NCBI GenBank assembly: GCA_951799445.1
Contig: OX637287.1
Coordinates: 36,361,724 to 36,425,723 of the forward strand
Length of the DNA: 64,000 bases
Source of the DNA: Pseudisothecium myosuroides
Taxonomy: Eukaryota > Streptophyta > Bryopsida > Hypnales > Lembophyllaceae
Direction of reading: 5' to 3'
Made by a program: the position numbers and the translations under genes. Under the pieces are notes generated by a model. That model had not been told where the DNA came from and searched no databases. It saw only the letters and a program-made list of their open reading frames with translations. Of this stretch, positions 50,346 to 62,059 are shown piece after piece (position 1 is the first letter of the stretch; each line of letters begins with the position of its first letter).

Positions 50346-51253
50346 AGGAAGAAAAATGGAATTTGCAACTAACCCAACTGTCCAAGTTTTGGACCTTTGT
50401 GGAATTTTTGTAGTTGAAACACATCGGTCACTAAAAGCAAACACCTCCTGAAATGTATACTATTGGTACATTGGAGAAAGCAAAATATACCATTGTGTTG
50501 GTGGTCGCTTTTAGGGCAAGGTTGCTTTTAGAGCACCCTACCTTATGACCGGTTATTTTACCTCCAACAAGTTGAAGAATGGCAGATCCAATCCAAGCAA
50601 GTACATAACAAAAAGCACAAGATGCCAGGCCCATAGAATGAAGAGCACAGAATCAAAACCCAGCGAATATATAACCCAGTCCAGAAAGGACCACCAGCGA
50701 ATTTCCTAGATCTGCCTCTCCCCCGATTCCTTCCCAAACCTAGATACTCCCGACACCGTCCGTCCCCGTTACTCCGTTCGTCCGTCTCGTGAACGAACGT
50801 GAACGTCCGTTCGATTCTCGTTCGTTGGGTGGCCCCCTACGTCACGCCACCCCTCCCCCGCTTGCGCTTGCGGTGTAGATGCTCGTCGCTTTCGGGACGC
50901 AAAGCTCGGGCGAACCTGGCTCGAGCTTCTGGGGCCGTGAGAATTTCACGTGCACGCCACTGGCGACGGATGCTTTCTGACCTTTTTTGTCTGTCCAGTT
51001 TCCGCGTATTGTAGCTCGATTTTGTTCTGGGACGAGACGCGACAGGGGGTTTGAATTCGTGGACGGAGAGCGACGAAGCAAGCAAAGCAAGCTCGGGTTT
51101 TGTTTTTCGGATTCCGATTCCGTGCTTCTCAGCCTCCCTCGCCGGCAATCGGTCATGTGGAATTCGGTGAGAAATTGAGACTTGTGAGGAATTTTTAAAA
51201 TTTTTTTTTGTTAAGTGCTGGCGGATTTGTCATGGTGGGAGGGAAGAGAGATC
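50346..51253 (+). promoter_or_regulatory. 5' flank and GC-rich leader of the MYB-CC gene
   Basis: From about 50,690 base composition changes abruptly from AT-rich repeats to CpG-rich DNA, with CGTTCG/CGTCCG runs at 50,757-50,826 and GC-rich sequence to about 51,150. This probably marks the promoter and 5' leader. Open frames here on both strands are a side effect of high GC. I saw no certain PHR-binding GNATATNC site close to the start. Confidence 0.5.
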
Positions 51254-54200
51254 ATGGCATTCAAATCTGCTGGCTTTTGCAACAGAAAATGGTGCCCGTC
51301 AGTTTCTTCTGTGACAAATGATGGTCTTTTTTTTAGTAGGGTTTCGGTTCCTTTGTGCTTTATGCAAAGAAACTTGGTTCGTTTCATGTCGATGGCGGAG
51401 TTTCCAAGGCGACAGGGTTTTTCAGTCGGAGAAGATTTGGCGGAAGAGATAGAGGCGCCTCAGTTGGAGTTGATGTTTTTTAAAAGATTGAGCTGGAGAT
51501 TTTTGGTATTGACAGGAGAGTGATTTGTGTGTGTGTTTGTGATGTTGTGGGAAGCAGGATTTGTTGGAACCGCCGGAGGGCTCCACACCGCATGGAGAAG
51601 GCCCTTCTTCCGCCACCGCGGTGGTGGCGATGCCTGCTGAACCGGGCACCGACATGTTTGGCGGAACTGGGGAGTGGTTGACATGGAATCAGCTCATGCC
51701 GGAAGAGGACGTAGTTGCCAGTTGCTGGACTCAGCTTATCGATGTCGAGCAAGACGATGGAAGGGTAATTCATTTCATTCTTCTCCCACATATCCACATA
51801 CAGACATGCGCATCTTGTATTTTTTACACTGGTACCTAATTTAGGTTACGCAGAATGTATGAGGGTGAGACGGGAAAGAGCATATTCCGTATGCAGGTGT
51901 TGTTCTCTTGTAGCCAAAAGTTTTGGTGAGGCAACAACCTACAAAGCAGGGGTGGAGTGCTGCTCAGGAGGCACCCAGTGCATATTTCTATGGAGATATG
52001 TACATTTCAGGGGCGGGGGGAGGGTGGGAGCCTGGGCTGAGCTGAGCAGCACTCATCCGAGCAGCAGAACATGTTTATGAAGCTTGGCTGTGAACTTTAG
52101 GTGTGATGTTAGTGATTTTGTGTTGGAAATGTACACTATTTGTGGTTCTATCTGAGCATTTTAGAAGGCAAGCAAGCTTGGAAATTCGCTGCGATGTTGA
52201 TAGCGAGTACCATATGTATCTGGAGTAAGAGAGTATCATACTGTAGCGTGACGTGAAGCATTGTCCTAGGGTATGCATTTTGGGGGGGATTGGCGGCTTA
52301 GATTTAGTTAGGATGGAGTAGGTACAGTGTTTCGCGTCTTGAACAAAATGGCTAACTTGTAGTAATCGCCCTTCCACAGTTGGAAGTAATGGAGGGGCGT
52401 GGAGTTTGAGGACTACGGCCAGAGCTGCGTTTCTTAGCTGCAAGTTCCATTCTTTCAGGGCTATTGTGTTTAAAGTGCCGCCCGATACTGCTGTGAGACT
52501 GTCTTCGGAAGTGGACTATTATTTGAAACATTCAACTACATTTGAGGTTTCTGATGTATTTTATTTCCTTTGTATTGCAGACATTTTGCCAGAGCGTAAG
52601 GTATACGCCTCTTCCAGTTGATCCAGCGGGTTCGCAAGCACCTGCTACTGAGCAACAACCAGCTGGTGAGTTCTTTATTTATTTATTTCTTGTTTTTTAA
52701 GGATCCAGCATCTGTGTACGATGTCTAAATTCAAGGGTTTGGAGATAAAGAAGCCGACATGTTCATTAGAAGCTAAATAGGTCAGGTCTGGGTTGGCGAT
52801 GTTAAATCTATGATAGCATTTCTGTGCCAATTTCAATGTGGCTGATGCTTCTTTATCGCAGACATCAGTGGACTGAGAGAAATGATTAAGTTATCTGTTG
52901 TGTTTAGGTTCAACTGGTGCCGTGTCTTCTGAGAGTCCCAAACAATCTTCCAAGTCACGGCTGCGGTGGACTCCAGAGCTTCATGAGAAATTCGTCACAG
53001 CTGTAGCGCACCTCGGTGGAGCAGAACGTAAGTCTATTTTCGGAGCGAATTTGGCTAGTCCTCGCTTTTTTCAATGCAACAAACGGGGAAACCTGGATTT
53101 TAAATATCAAGCAGAATGTCTGACCCGCTGTTATGCTTTCTAAAGGTGCCACTCCGAAGGCAGTGCTGCGATTGATGGGTGTTCAAGGAATCACAATCTA
53201 CCATGTGAAAAGCCACCTTCAGGTTTGGAATTTACTGTCAATTATATGTGTGAGTATTACGTTTTTTGTCTCCGTGCTTTGAATATTTAACAAGAAATTT
53301 GAGCACGTAAGTGACGTTGCTAGTGATTGGACTCTTGCTATTTTCTACTTCATGATACTTTATAAGTCCGAATGGAATAGCTGGATTGAACCAGAGGTTT
53401 CTCTGATCCTTATTTATTCTTGGTCGTTCTGATCATTTGTGATGCTGCTTTGGTGCTGTGTTTCAGAAGTATCGACTTGCAAAGTACATGCCAGAGATCT
53501 CGGAAGGTAGGATTCCTGTCTTTGTCTTATCTCTCTTGTGTGGTGCTATTCGAATTGCTATATAAGTTGATTGGTTTTGGCTAGTCTTAGGGCTGATGTA
53601 CTAGTGTTGGATATACAGAAGCAAAAGCTGAACGGAGAAAGCAGGACAGCTTGTTCACGCCTCTTGATCTTGGATCGTAAGTTCAAGTCTCTTTGTAATG
53701 GATGCTATTTCAACTTTTAGCTTGAATCGATTAGATCGAGTTGCTAGACGTTAATGGCTCTTCAATGGTTCGTGGGTGTATAGTTGAGAATTTTTGCCTT
53801 CAAATAATTTTTATTGATATTTATTTGAGTCAATTTTCTGTTTCTCTGCATACAGGAGTCACCAGATTGCGCAAGCACTGCAAATGCAGATGGAGGTGCA
53901 GAAGAAACTTCATGAGCAGCTTGAGGTAAATTTTATGCATCTTCGTGTCATCTATTTGTTGTTGCGAATGGACTTCTGATCCTGTGTTTAGATCCATTTA
54001 TAATTTTTTGCATGAGTCTTACAGAGCTACATATTGTTTCTCAACAGCAAATAGAGCTATAATCTTCTGTGCTTGTTGGCCATGTGTTCTCATTGACCTG
54101 GGTTGATTTGGTGTCTGGCAGATCCAGCGAGAGTTACAACTTCGCATTGAAGCTCAAGGTCAATCACTTCAAAAGATGCTTGAGCAACAGGCTAAACTAA

Positions 54201-54619
54201 ATCATCCTGATTTACCTAGCGGTGCGCCTTCTGCATTGACAAGTGCTCTTGCCAATACTGCCGCTCCTTTGGGGCCGTCCAATAGCAGTATGACAACTGC
54301 AGTTTGCGAGGAGCAACCTGCAGGAACTGCTTCAGTGGTTGCCAGACCTGCCGAGACTGATACGACGATTGAGAACGCAAGAACGGAACAACCTGAACCT
54401 CGAACAGGGCCAACATTGACTAATGAGCCTGTTGCGAAGAGGGCGCGCACTGATGATGGTCTCCAGGTGAACGTGTCTAGCCAGACACCTTCCAATTTTG
54501 TGATACCTTCATTGCAAGCTTCTGTTACAGGTGGCTCACCTCCCAAAGTTTCTCAGCAAGCTCACGGAACTCATATCTCTCAGCATCCTGGGCCCATGGC
54601 ACAAAAGTCGTTTGCTTAA
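51254..54619 (+). CDS. MYB-CC transcription factor, PHR/PHL (phosphate starvation response) type
   Basis: PHR-type factors bind GNATATNC sites and switch on phosphate-starvation genes; SPX proteins restrain them. The nine exons keep phase: 51,254-51,505, 51,558-51,764, 52,581-52,665, 52,908-53,027, 53,146-53,222, 53,467-53,506, 53,619-53,676, 53,856-53,925 and 54,122-54,619, giving 468 aa. The single MYB repeat (about residues 198-254) reads SRLRWTPELHEKFVTAVAHL, then ATPKAVLRLMGVQGITIYHV and KSHLQKYRLAKYMPE. The coiled coil (about 281-328) has MQMEVQKKLHEQLEIQRELQ, including the LHEQLE motif diagnostic of MYB-CC. The N-terminal WLTWNQLMPEEDV resembles the Trp-acidic region of PHR1. The C-terminus is Ser/Thr/Pro rich with KRARTDD. 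The start is the first in-frame ATG of the leader exon; an internal Met at 51,630 is an alternative. Which PHR/PHL subgroup it belongs to is uncertain. Confidence 0.92.
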
Positions 54620-56971
54620 AAGAGAGAACGTGTACCTTTATGCCGATCTTTTTCGTTTTAATTCTTATTTGAAAAGCACGGTGATCTGGCTGCTCTGCCC
54701 TGACCCTCGTTGTGGAGCTTTGTATCATGTGTTGGCCAAGTACACGAGGAGCAAGAGTGAAGGGAGGAAACTTTGTACAATGTCTCCGCTTTGCAAAGCC
54801 AAGTTATTTTGGGATGAGCTTGTTGTTGGATGCAGGCGAGGTGAGGTTACGTCTGATATTGAATATATTCTGAACAATATCAGATAGTCTTTGACTAGCT
54901 ATGCATCCAGCATTTTTGAGGGGAAAATAGAGGCCGAGTCTTAGCCTTTACTAGAATAGATTCGTCGACAGGAAAATTCCGGGTGGATGCTGTAGGAGGC
55001 TCAAAAGTGAGCGCATTTCTAGCTATCAATGTGTGTCCGTCTCCAATTACTGGGATGGCTCTAGTTCATTCTGGCAACATGGCCCTTTTTTCAAGCAGGT
55101 TATGTTTTTACTACTGAACCTCCACATACGAACTTGGGTGGCACTTGCATGAAGTAACTTGCATCTGCTTTCAATTGTTTTTTCTAACACTTCTCTCTTG
55201 GAAGAGTTTTGCTCCTTGTAAGCTCTGTCTTTTGTTAATTAACTGCAGATTGCATAATTGCATTGTACCCCGAATAGGACATGTTGCTTAGAGGCCTGGC
55301 GCTGTGCACTGTGTGCAAGATCAGGTAGCTGTATTCTGACGCGTGGAGGGCGCTAACAATGAATTCCGTCTTTTGATTACTTAGAATGTACAGAACTTTA
55401 TTTTTTCATGACATTAATGCTTCTACTCGGAGGAATGGCAATGCTTCTCGCTCTAGTGTCGTTGACGGTAACGCAGAGCTCCTCGTTGAAGTTTATTCCA
55501 ACAATACCTTGTGCGGCTCGAGGACTCAGCGGTTGCTAATATTTCCTGCTTGCTTTGTTGCCTTAGCCAGTCTTTCAGGTGAAGAAGTTGGCCTCCTGGT
55601 AGAGTTTGTCACACCTACATTTCAGCATTCTGGACTCGAGCAGGTCCTGTAGAGCAGCATTTCCATATTTTACTCATGCAAGAATTTTCTCGGAAGGGCA
55701 CGACGTTTCTCGTGTTCTTAGAGACTGCTGTTTGACACTGGCATGTTGAAACCATGCTGGTGGTGACCTAGTAGAGTGCAAATTCTGGGCACTCATCCAT
55801 CTGGACCTTCTGCTAGCTATTGCTCTTGTCGATCACGGAGCGTCTTGGCTCCTTCATTTTTGGCGACCTGGGGAAATCTCATGGTGCTATTGTATTGAAA
55901 CGATTACCATGGCAAGGAGATAAATAGCGACAGAATTTGCTGATAGATTCTCTCCTTTGATCTCCTAATCACCAAGTTCATGCGGCCTTTTGAGGGACTC
56001 AAGGCTTTGGATGTTCTCTGTTAACTAATTTAGTTGGCTGAAGCATCCAAGTGTGGTAAGTTACATGAATATATTCTGTAACTTTTGGAAGAGCATATGA
56101 GCAGTTGGCCAATGAGTTAGAGTGCGTACTTTTGAAGAATCTGCAACCGGGTCGTACAGAATAGGAGCTAATTACCATACTTGGAACAAATAACAACTGA
56201 AGGGGCGCAAGTGATCTGAACGGTCAAGCTCACGAAACCTTCGACTGCAACTGCAAAATTTCGTGTAAGAGAAAACTGATTGCAACAGCCATGCCTAAAT
56301 CCACAACCTCTCAATCCCCACGACAGATACCTTAATGCACCTCCTTTGTCAATTAGGTACTCGTTCTAGGGATCGTATACATCCTCCAGGCAGTGCCATG
56401 CTACGGGTCATCATAGATTTCCTGTAACTATTTGCATTCGTTTGTAGAAGCCAGGAGGGTGCAGCAGCTGCTTCTCAACCATCTTGCAGTTGCGCAAGGT
56501 TTTTGCAAGCTCAATGTAGTGCCTTTTCAGGTATGTGATCAGCTCCTCAAGGACAGAGATATCATGGTTTCAAAATGACCAGTTTGATTGATTATGTCAT
56601 GGAAGAAAAAATGCGGAGGGAGCTAAATTTTATGTCACACAAATCAATGAAGAATGTTGGATGTGTTTGTCGAAATATTTAAGAAAATCCAATGAGAGAA
56701 AGTGCCCAAAAATTACATTTTGAGCGTTCGTGTTGCTTAGGGGTTAGTTTTCGCAGTGAACGAGTTCACTTTCTCCACGGTTATGTGCGTGGTGTGCAAG
56801 CAGGCTGTTCGGTTCACACGCATATATGTGAGGCACAGCATGATCTTTGCATATGATAGTGTCAGAATCTTCAAGTCTATAGGGGCATCAGCTGTCATGA
56901 TATCAGTGAGGTTTGTGTATCCTTTGATGGAAGTGTGCATTTTGTCAGGTTGATTCTATTTGCTTGTGATA
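54620..56971 (+). other. 3' region of the MYB-CC gene and leader of the NudC gene
   Basis: It probably holds the 3' untranslated region of the MYB-CC gene and the NudC promoter. Base composition is gene-like (not the AT-rich repeats). Open frames such as 55,386-55,652 have no recognisable domain and carry no clear splice logic, so I do not call them. Confidence 0.4.
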
Positions 56972-59900
56972 ATGGCCATAATTTCGGAGTATGAGGAAGA
57001 CTCTGAAGATGTGGAAACTATAGTGAGAGCCAACTTGCAAGATGTGAACAATGGCTATGAAGATGAGGAGGAAGATTACCCTCCTGACCCTTACTCTTCC
57101 CGGCCCTCGGATGCTACCAGCTGTGAGCGACCCTATGACGAGGTTTTAGGGTACCTTCTTCGGGAGCACCAGCAGCAGCCCCTTGATTTGCTTTCCACCG
57201 TGATTGAGTTCCTGTTCCGAGAGACTGGGATCGCTTCCCAGGAAGGGGTGGATGTTCGCGTCTCGGAGATGCTGTCTGCTGCCAAACGAAGACGAGCGGA
57301 CACTGATGACATTGAAGATGTCTACGGCGGTCCCGACAAGATTGCCAAGCTTGATGAAATTTTTGACAACCCGGAGCAGGAAGAACATAATCAGCATGTC
57401 AGTCCCTCAGAGAGCACCCAAGACTCCAGTCCCATCTCGGAATGCTCCAAAAATTCTTTCCAAGATAAAGAAACGGTGATCATCACCCCGTCCGAATACC
57501 CTGCAGCAGACATCTGTGAAGAAAACTCCGAAACCTCGGTTGCTGGGAAGAACGTGAATGATGATGATGATGATAATTTTTTTGAGGCTCGGGAGACGGC
57601 AGTTATCACGCCTGCAGAGGACGTTCCTTTGACATCCAACTTGGCTTTTGAACCTGAAGCGACGACGGAGATGCACCCACTGCCAGAGGAGGAGAAAGGG
57701 GAAGCCAAGGCCATGGAACCTAAGGATTTGGGTGAGTTACAAGCACATGATAATCTTGTGTTTTCCGTTGAGATAAGATAGACGTATTAAGAAACTTTTT
57801 GCCACTTAGAAGCATCTCATCATATGTAGGATTGTGACTTTTGTTTGGAGATGCTGTTGAAAATAGCTTTGGATGCACGAGTCAAATATGTTGAGATTTT
57901 TATCAAATTTTTATCACAATGTTAAGAATTTATGATGTGATTTCAAAGTGGGAGGTTGTTGATCTAGCATTAGACAACCCCGTTTCCATTCAAAGGTCAG
58001 CGGCCATATACAATTAGTCCCAACGTGCTTTCAACACTTGCTAATAAGTTCAACTAAGTGTATGCATAGATGAGTTGTAGATGAGTTGTAGATTCCAAAG
58101 TTGTGAAGTGAAAGGGATGAAATGTCCTTGAAAACGGTAGAGTGACGGAACTATGCACATACTGCATTGTCATATTTTATTTGTTTAGGTAATTTGTTAC
58201 TGAAACCTTCACCAAGGAATCATTCACAACTTGGAACCCTAATCATCGTCAAGAGCAAAGCAGGTGATGGCATAATAACTGACCATCTACTTATTTGTGA
58301 TATTCAGACCCAAATGCTGGCAATGGAGCTGACCTTGAAAACTACTCGTGGACACAAACCCCCTATGACACTGCGTTGCATATTCCAGTACCTATTGGAA
58401 CAAAAGCAAAATCTATCATTTGCGATATCCAACCGAGATACTTGAAAGTTGGCCTGAAAGGTCAAGCACCCCTCCTGGAGGTACCATTTACATGCTTTCT
58501 TCCACACTGAAATCGCATGTGATCCCCACAAACGGGGTTTCATTAACAAGAAATACTTTGCAGATTTGGTCCCTGAGTTCCATTCAGTTCCCAAGTACTT
58601 GACCACCCATAAGTCACACTTGTCAAGATTCAGAGAATGTTATTTCTTTGTCACATAGTGCATCTGCCATCACGCAGAACCAAATTCCTCCGAGACTTGT
58701 AAATATAGGGAAGTAAGAATCTTGCGGGCCAATCGACTCTGGAATTTCTTCTAATGTGAAATTGAACCTCAGTACTTGTTCATTTCGGAACACACCTCAT
58801 TCATTTCAAAGCTCGTAAAAAAATTGGTTAATGAAATAGAATTTGATCTTTTGCGTGCAGGGTGACCTCAATAAACCTGTGAAACCATCAGAGTGCTTCT
58901 GGAATTTGGGTAAGCTCTCAAGAAAGTAGTCCTAAATATACCTGAATCTCTACTATTACGTGCTTCATGGACTAGAAAAAACACTCTCAGAGTAGCCAGA
59001 GTCCACCACCTCTTATAATAGATGCAAAGTGTCTCGCAATTTCATCCTTCACATTTTGACATGCTTAGTGTTTCATTCCTTCAGTCTTGCTAAACCCTAA
59101 TGACATCCAAATATCTTCTCAGTGAAATCTTGCAACTTGATGAAACCTTTTGCAATGCAACGGACTCCGTTCTAGTCATTCTATATTTCAAATATTTCAA
59201 ATTGCATCAAATCCTTCACCATCTCATTCTTTCAGCACACCTAAAATTAGAGCTCTCGTTGCAATATTCTGCGTCGAGAGGCCTATAAGTTTCTATATTT
59301 ATCGGTTTATGCTTACAGAGGACGGCAAGCTGTTGGCAATCCACCTTCAGAAACATTACACCATGGATTGGTGGCATATTGTTCTCGAAGGAGAAGCGGA
59401 GATTGACGTCACCAAGGTCAACTTACCCAATGCCTCGTTGTCTGATCTCCACCCAGACACACGGCAACATATTGAGCATGTTATGGTACAATTTCTTCCA
59501 TTGTCCAGTTTTAGTTTCTGTGATGTTGCCTGATTATACTTGAGTGTAAGCACATCATATGATGTAGTGGTTGCAATAGGGCTCTTCTTATTTTTACTTA
59601 AAATATGGCTCTCAACCCACTCTCAACCTTTAAAGGACGGGTTGGTCACCATGGAAATCATTTTTTTGGTATCGTGTGTGTGAATCATTTGCTTTTGAGA
59701 GCACTCAAAGAGCACTCATTGGAGTTCAAACTATTGTGCAAGACCCTCCTCTTTTCACACAAAATTTCAAAGATGAACATCTATACTTCTATCTTATATA
59801 GAAGGATTCTCTATATCCATCGGACAATAAACGTCCGCAGCATCATTCAAGCGGTTAAAGTTAGAAACTGAACTTGTGTGATGGGATTGCTGTACTTTTT

Positions 59901-60001
59901 GTTTGCAGTTTGATGAACAACAGGCCGTTAAGGAATTGCCCAACCATGATGAAGAACACAAAGATGACACTCTTCGCAAGTTCATGTCAGGGGTATCGTG
60001 A
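56972..60001 (+). CDS. NudC-type CS-domain co-chaperone (NudC/BOBBER family)
   Basis: NudC proteins are small HSP90-linked co-chaperones; plant BOBBER1 is needed for heat tolerance and development. The exons are 56,972-57,731, 58,308-58,480, 58,861-58,909, 59,319-59,485 and 59,909-60,001, in phase, giving 413 aa. An N-terminal NudC block at residues 52-88 (YDEVLGYLLREHQQQPLDLL, then STVIEFLFRETG) follows an acidic start. A long acidic linker with a DDDDD run leads to the CS domain (about 262-350: NGADLENYSWTQ, CDIQPRYLKVGLKGQAPLLE, PVKPSECFWNL, DWWHIVLEGEAEID) and the family's helical end (LSDLHPDTRQHIEHVMFDEQ, TLRKFMS). Family members usually continue about a dozen residues (PEMDFS...); here a stop follows after GVS. 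An extra small exon at about 58,189-58,263 is possible but would leave a 44-nt intron. Confidence 0.87.
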
Positions 60002-61335
60002 TTGACTGTCTTTGAGAATTTAACTTATACTTGTTTGCACCTGAGCATACAAATGAGCTTCATACTTATAAGTTAAGCTTGATGCAAAAATGGAAATGAT
60101 GCAAGAAGGTTCACTGACAATTGCATGATTCAAGTGCGTCCTTCATTTTCCATAAATCTCATCTTGCGGTGAAGATGGAAACTCTTGGATCATTCTTTGC
60201 ACTTCTGAATGATCTCTCTCTCTCTTTGAGCAGGGCTTGGAGCTGTATGCTTGATTTATGATCAGCAAGGCCTTCAAGTCGGAGCATTTATCAAGAGTAA
60301 TGATCTTGTAAGCAAGAGCAGTAAAACAGTAGCTTCGTGACATGCATGGATTTCATAACAAAATTGCAACAAAGGTAGGGATCCCATAGTTGCAACCCTA
60401 AAATATTAGACAATATGGGCACGTATTGATTTAGAGGATGGATACTACGTAAACAGCTCTATAAGGGTCAGTTTTAGGTGATCTATCAATAAAATCTTGA
60501 ATTTTTGTAACTCTTTGCATATAGTATCCAAATCATACTTTCCATTTGGTGAGTTGGAATCCTCACATGTTAACAAGTATCATACATGAAATTTTTTATG
60601 GAACCATGCCGAGCACTAAAGGTAACGATTGTGGGTTTCCCTGTAGGACTTGCATATAGTACTGTACTTGGCAATCATATTACGGACATTCTATTGTGCC
60701 ATTTTAATAATCATGCACAATATAGGATACAACTGTAATTTGATTTTGCTATTTGACCCTTACACTATGACTAATTTTGTACAATTATTTTGCCGAATGT
60801 AGTTAAATATAGAGATACCTATTTTACAAAGTTTAGTCATACAACACTTGACATTGAACTCTCCATAACTTGCTTGCTTCGTAGATTATATTTTTGTTCC
60901 TCAATGTGTGTGTTTTTAACATAAAAAATGCATGAATGGATGCTTTTTACATCTCTATGCAATCAAATTTATAAAATTCATCGCCGAGTTCATCACCAAT
61001 GTTTTTCAACCAATTATCAAGTGAAACCATGAATATTAATTGAAACAATTTACCCAAAACATAATTTAATTTTTTTGAAGCTATAATCTGGTATGCTTGG
61101 TCAATTAGGATTGCGTAAGAATTGAATGTTAATTATGCAAGACAAGAAATGTCAATAGCATTGTACAAAATTCTTTGAAATGGCACAAAAAATAGAGTGT
61201 CCGTAACATGGTTGCTGCGTACTGTACTGTACTTCACATAGTCTCACGCTGAGTGTAGACATTGGTTGTGGACCATGATATTCATAGGCTTGGTTTCTGT
61301 ACCCATACCGTAATAAGTCTGTTGAGCCTCTGGAA
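60002..61335. other. Intergenic DNA, no gene seen
   Basis: AT-rich sequence with a short CT microsatellite near 60,211. No convincing reading frame or repeat boundary. Confidence 0.45.
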
Positions 61336-61780
61336 CAACTGAAGGTACCTTAGCAATCAGCCTTGCTTCCTTTCAATGTGTGTGCGGGAACACGAGGTCT
61401 TTCTGGTAACCGGCCATGGAACATGTCTGGGGTGATTGCACCAGGGCTTTTTTTTTGGACTCGTGTCCCTCCCTCTGGCATCACTGCACTGGCCAGTTTT
61501 TGGAGGGACAGAGCCGTAGTGGTCAGATTTGGCGGAATCTGGCGAAATTTCGCCAGAAAAAAAAGCATTGCACCAGCTCCGCCATCACCATTGGCCAGAC
61601 ATGCACAATAAGTTACGTTATGGCCGATGTGTAGATTGGAAGCACCTGCATCATCGTACATTCGTACTTCTCCTTCAGTCAGTCTTTCATGCCGCCCCAG
61701 TTTGGTCCTCGCTGGTCCCTTCCCTTGAAGGAAAAAAAGGAAGTTGAAAACCGGACAAACAACGTTGAAGATTGGATAAA
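61336..61780. other. GC-rich patch with overlapping open frames
   Basis: This 0.4-kb block has distinctly higher GC than its surroundings and is open on both strands (minus 61,350-61,808; plus 61,363-61,611 and others). It contains the perfect 20-bp palindrome TCTGGCGAAATTTCGCCAGA at 61,537-61,556. No frame resembles a known protein. It may be part of a foreign or formerly genic insert. Confidence 0.35.
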
Positions 61781-61805
61781 TGCAATCAAATGATATGATT
61801 TGGAG

Positions 61806-62033
61806 CAATAAGGTAGGAATATTATAAACAGTTCATGAACCTAAAATGATTAGATTGTACATGTTTTTGTCATTTCAAGGCATAAATTGTAGCTCTAAAG
61901 TACATGCCTTATTTTTTGGGTTTTGAAAAATAAGATATGTACTTTAGAGATACATTTATGCCTTGAAATGACAAGAGCATGTACATTCTAACCATTTGAA
62001 GTCCGTGAACCGTTTATGGTATTCCTTCCTTAG
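61806..62033. repeat. 228-bp hairpin (inverted repeat with 8-bp loop)
   Basis: Two arms of about 110 bp are inverted copies with only a few mismatches and short indels. TCATTTCAAGGCATAAA (about 61,870) is perfectly matched in inverse at about 61,952, and CTCTAAAGTACAT (about 61,894) at about 61,935. The loop is GGGTTTTG. It has no coding capacity. It could be a hairpin MITE or an RNA hairpin precursor. Confidence 0.85.
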
Positions 62034-62059
62034 TTTTCTCCTTGTTGCACATATGCTAA

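Noticed and set aside
50757..50826. GTTCGATTC-like T-loop suggesting a tRNA
   Set aside because: No matching acceptor, D-arm or anticodon stem could be arranged around it; it is part of a CGTTCG-rich leader.
50837..51156. Two overlapping minus-strand frames of about 100 codons
   Set aside because: They lie in the CpG-rich leader of the MYB-CC gene, where high GC removes stops by chance; no similarity.
54202..54546. Minus-strand 114-codon frame
   Set aside because: It is the reverse of the last MYB-CC exon, which is clearly coding on the plus strand.
56733..56748. CTTAGGGGTTAG resembling the end of a TTAA element
   Set aside because: It lacks the TTAA and no partner end or family body lies nearby.
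57391..57714. Minus-strand 107-codon frame
   Set aside because: It is the reverse of the NudC acidic linker exon; the Ser-rich composition mirrors the plus-strand codons.
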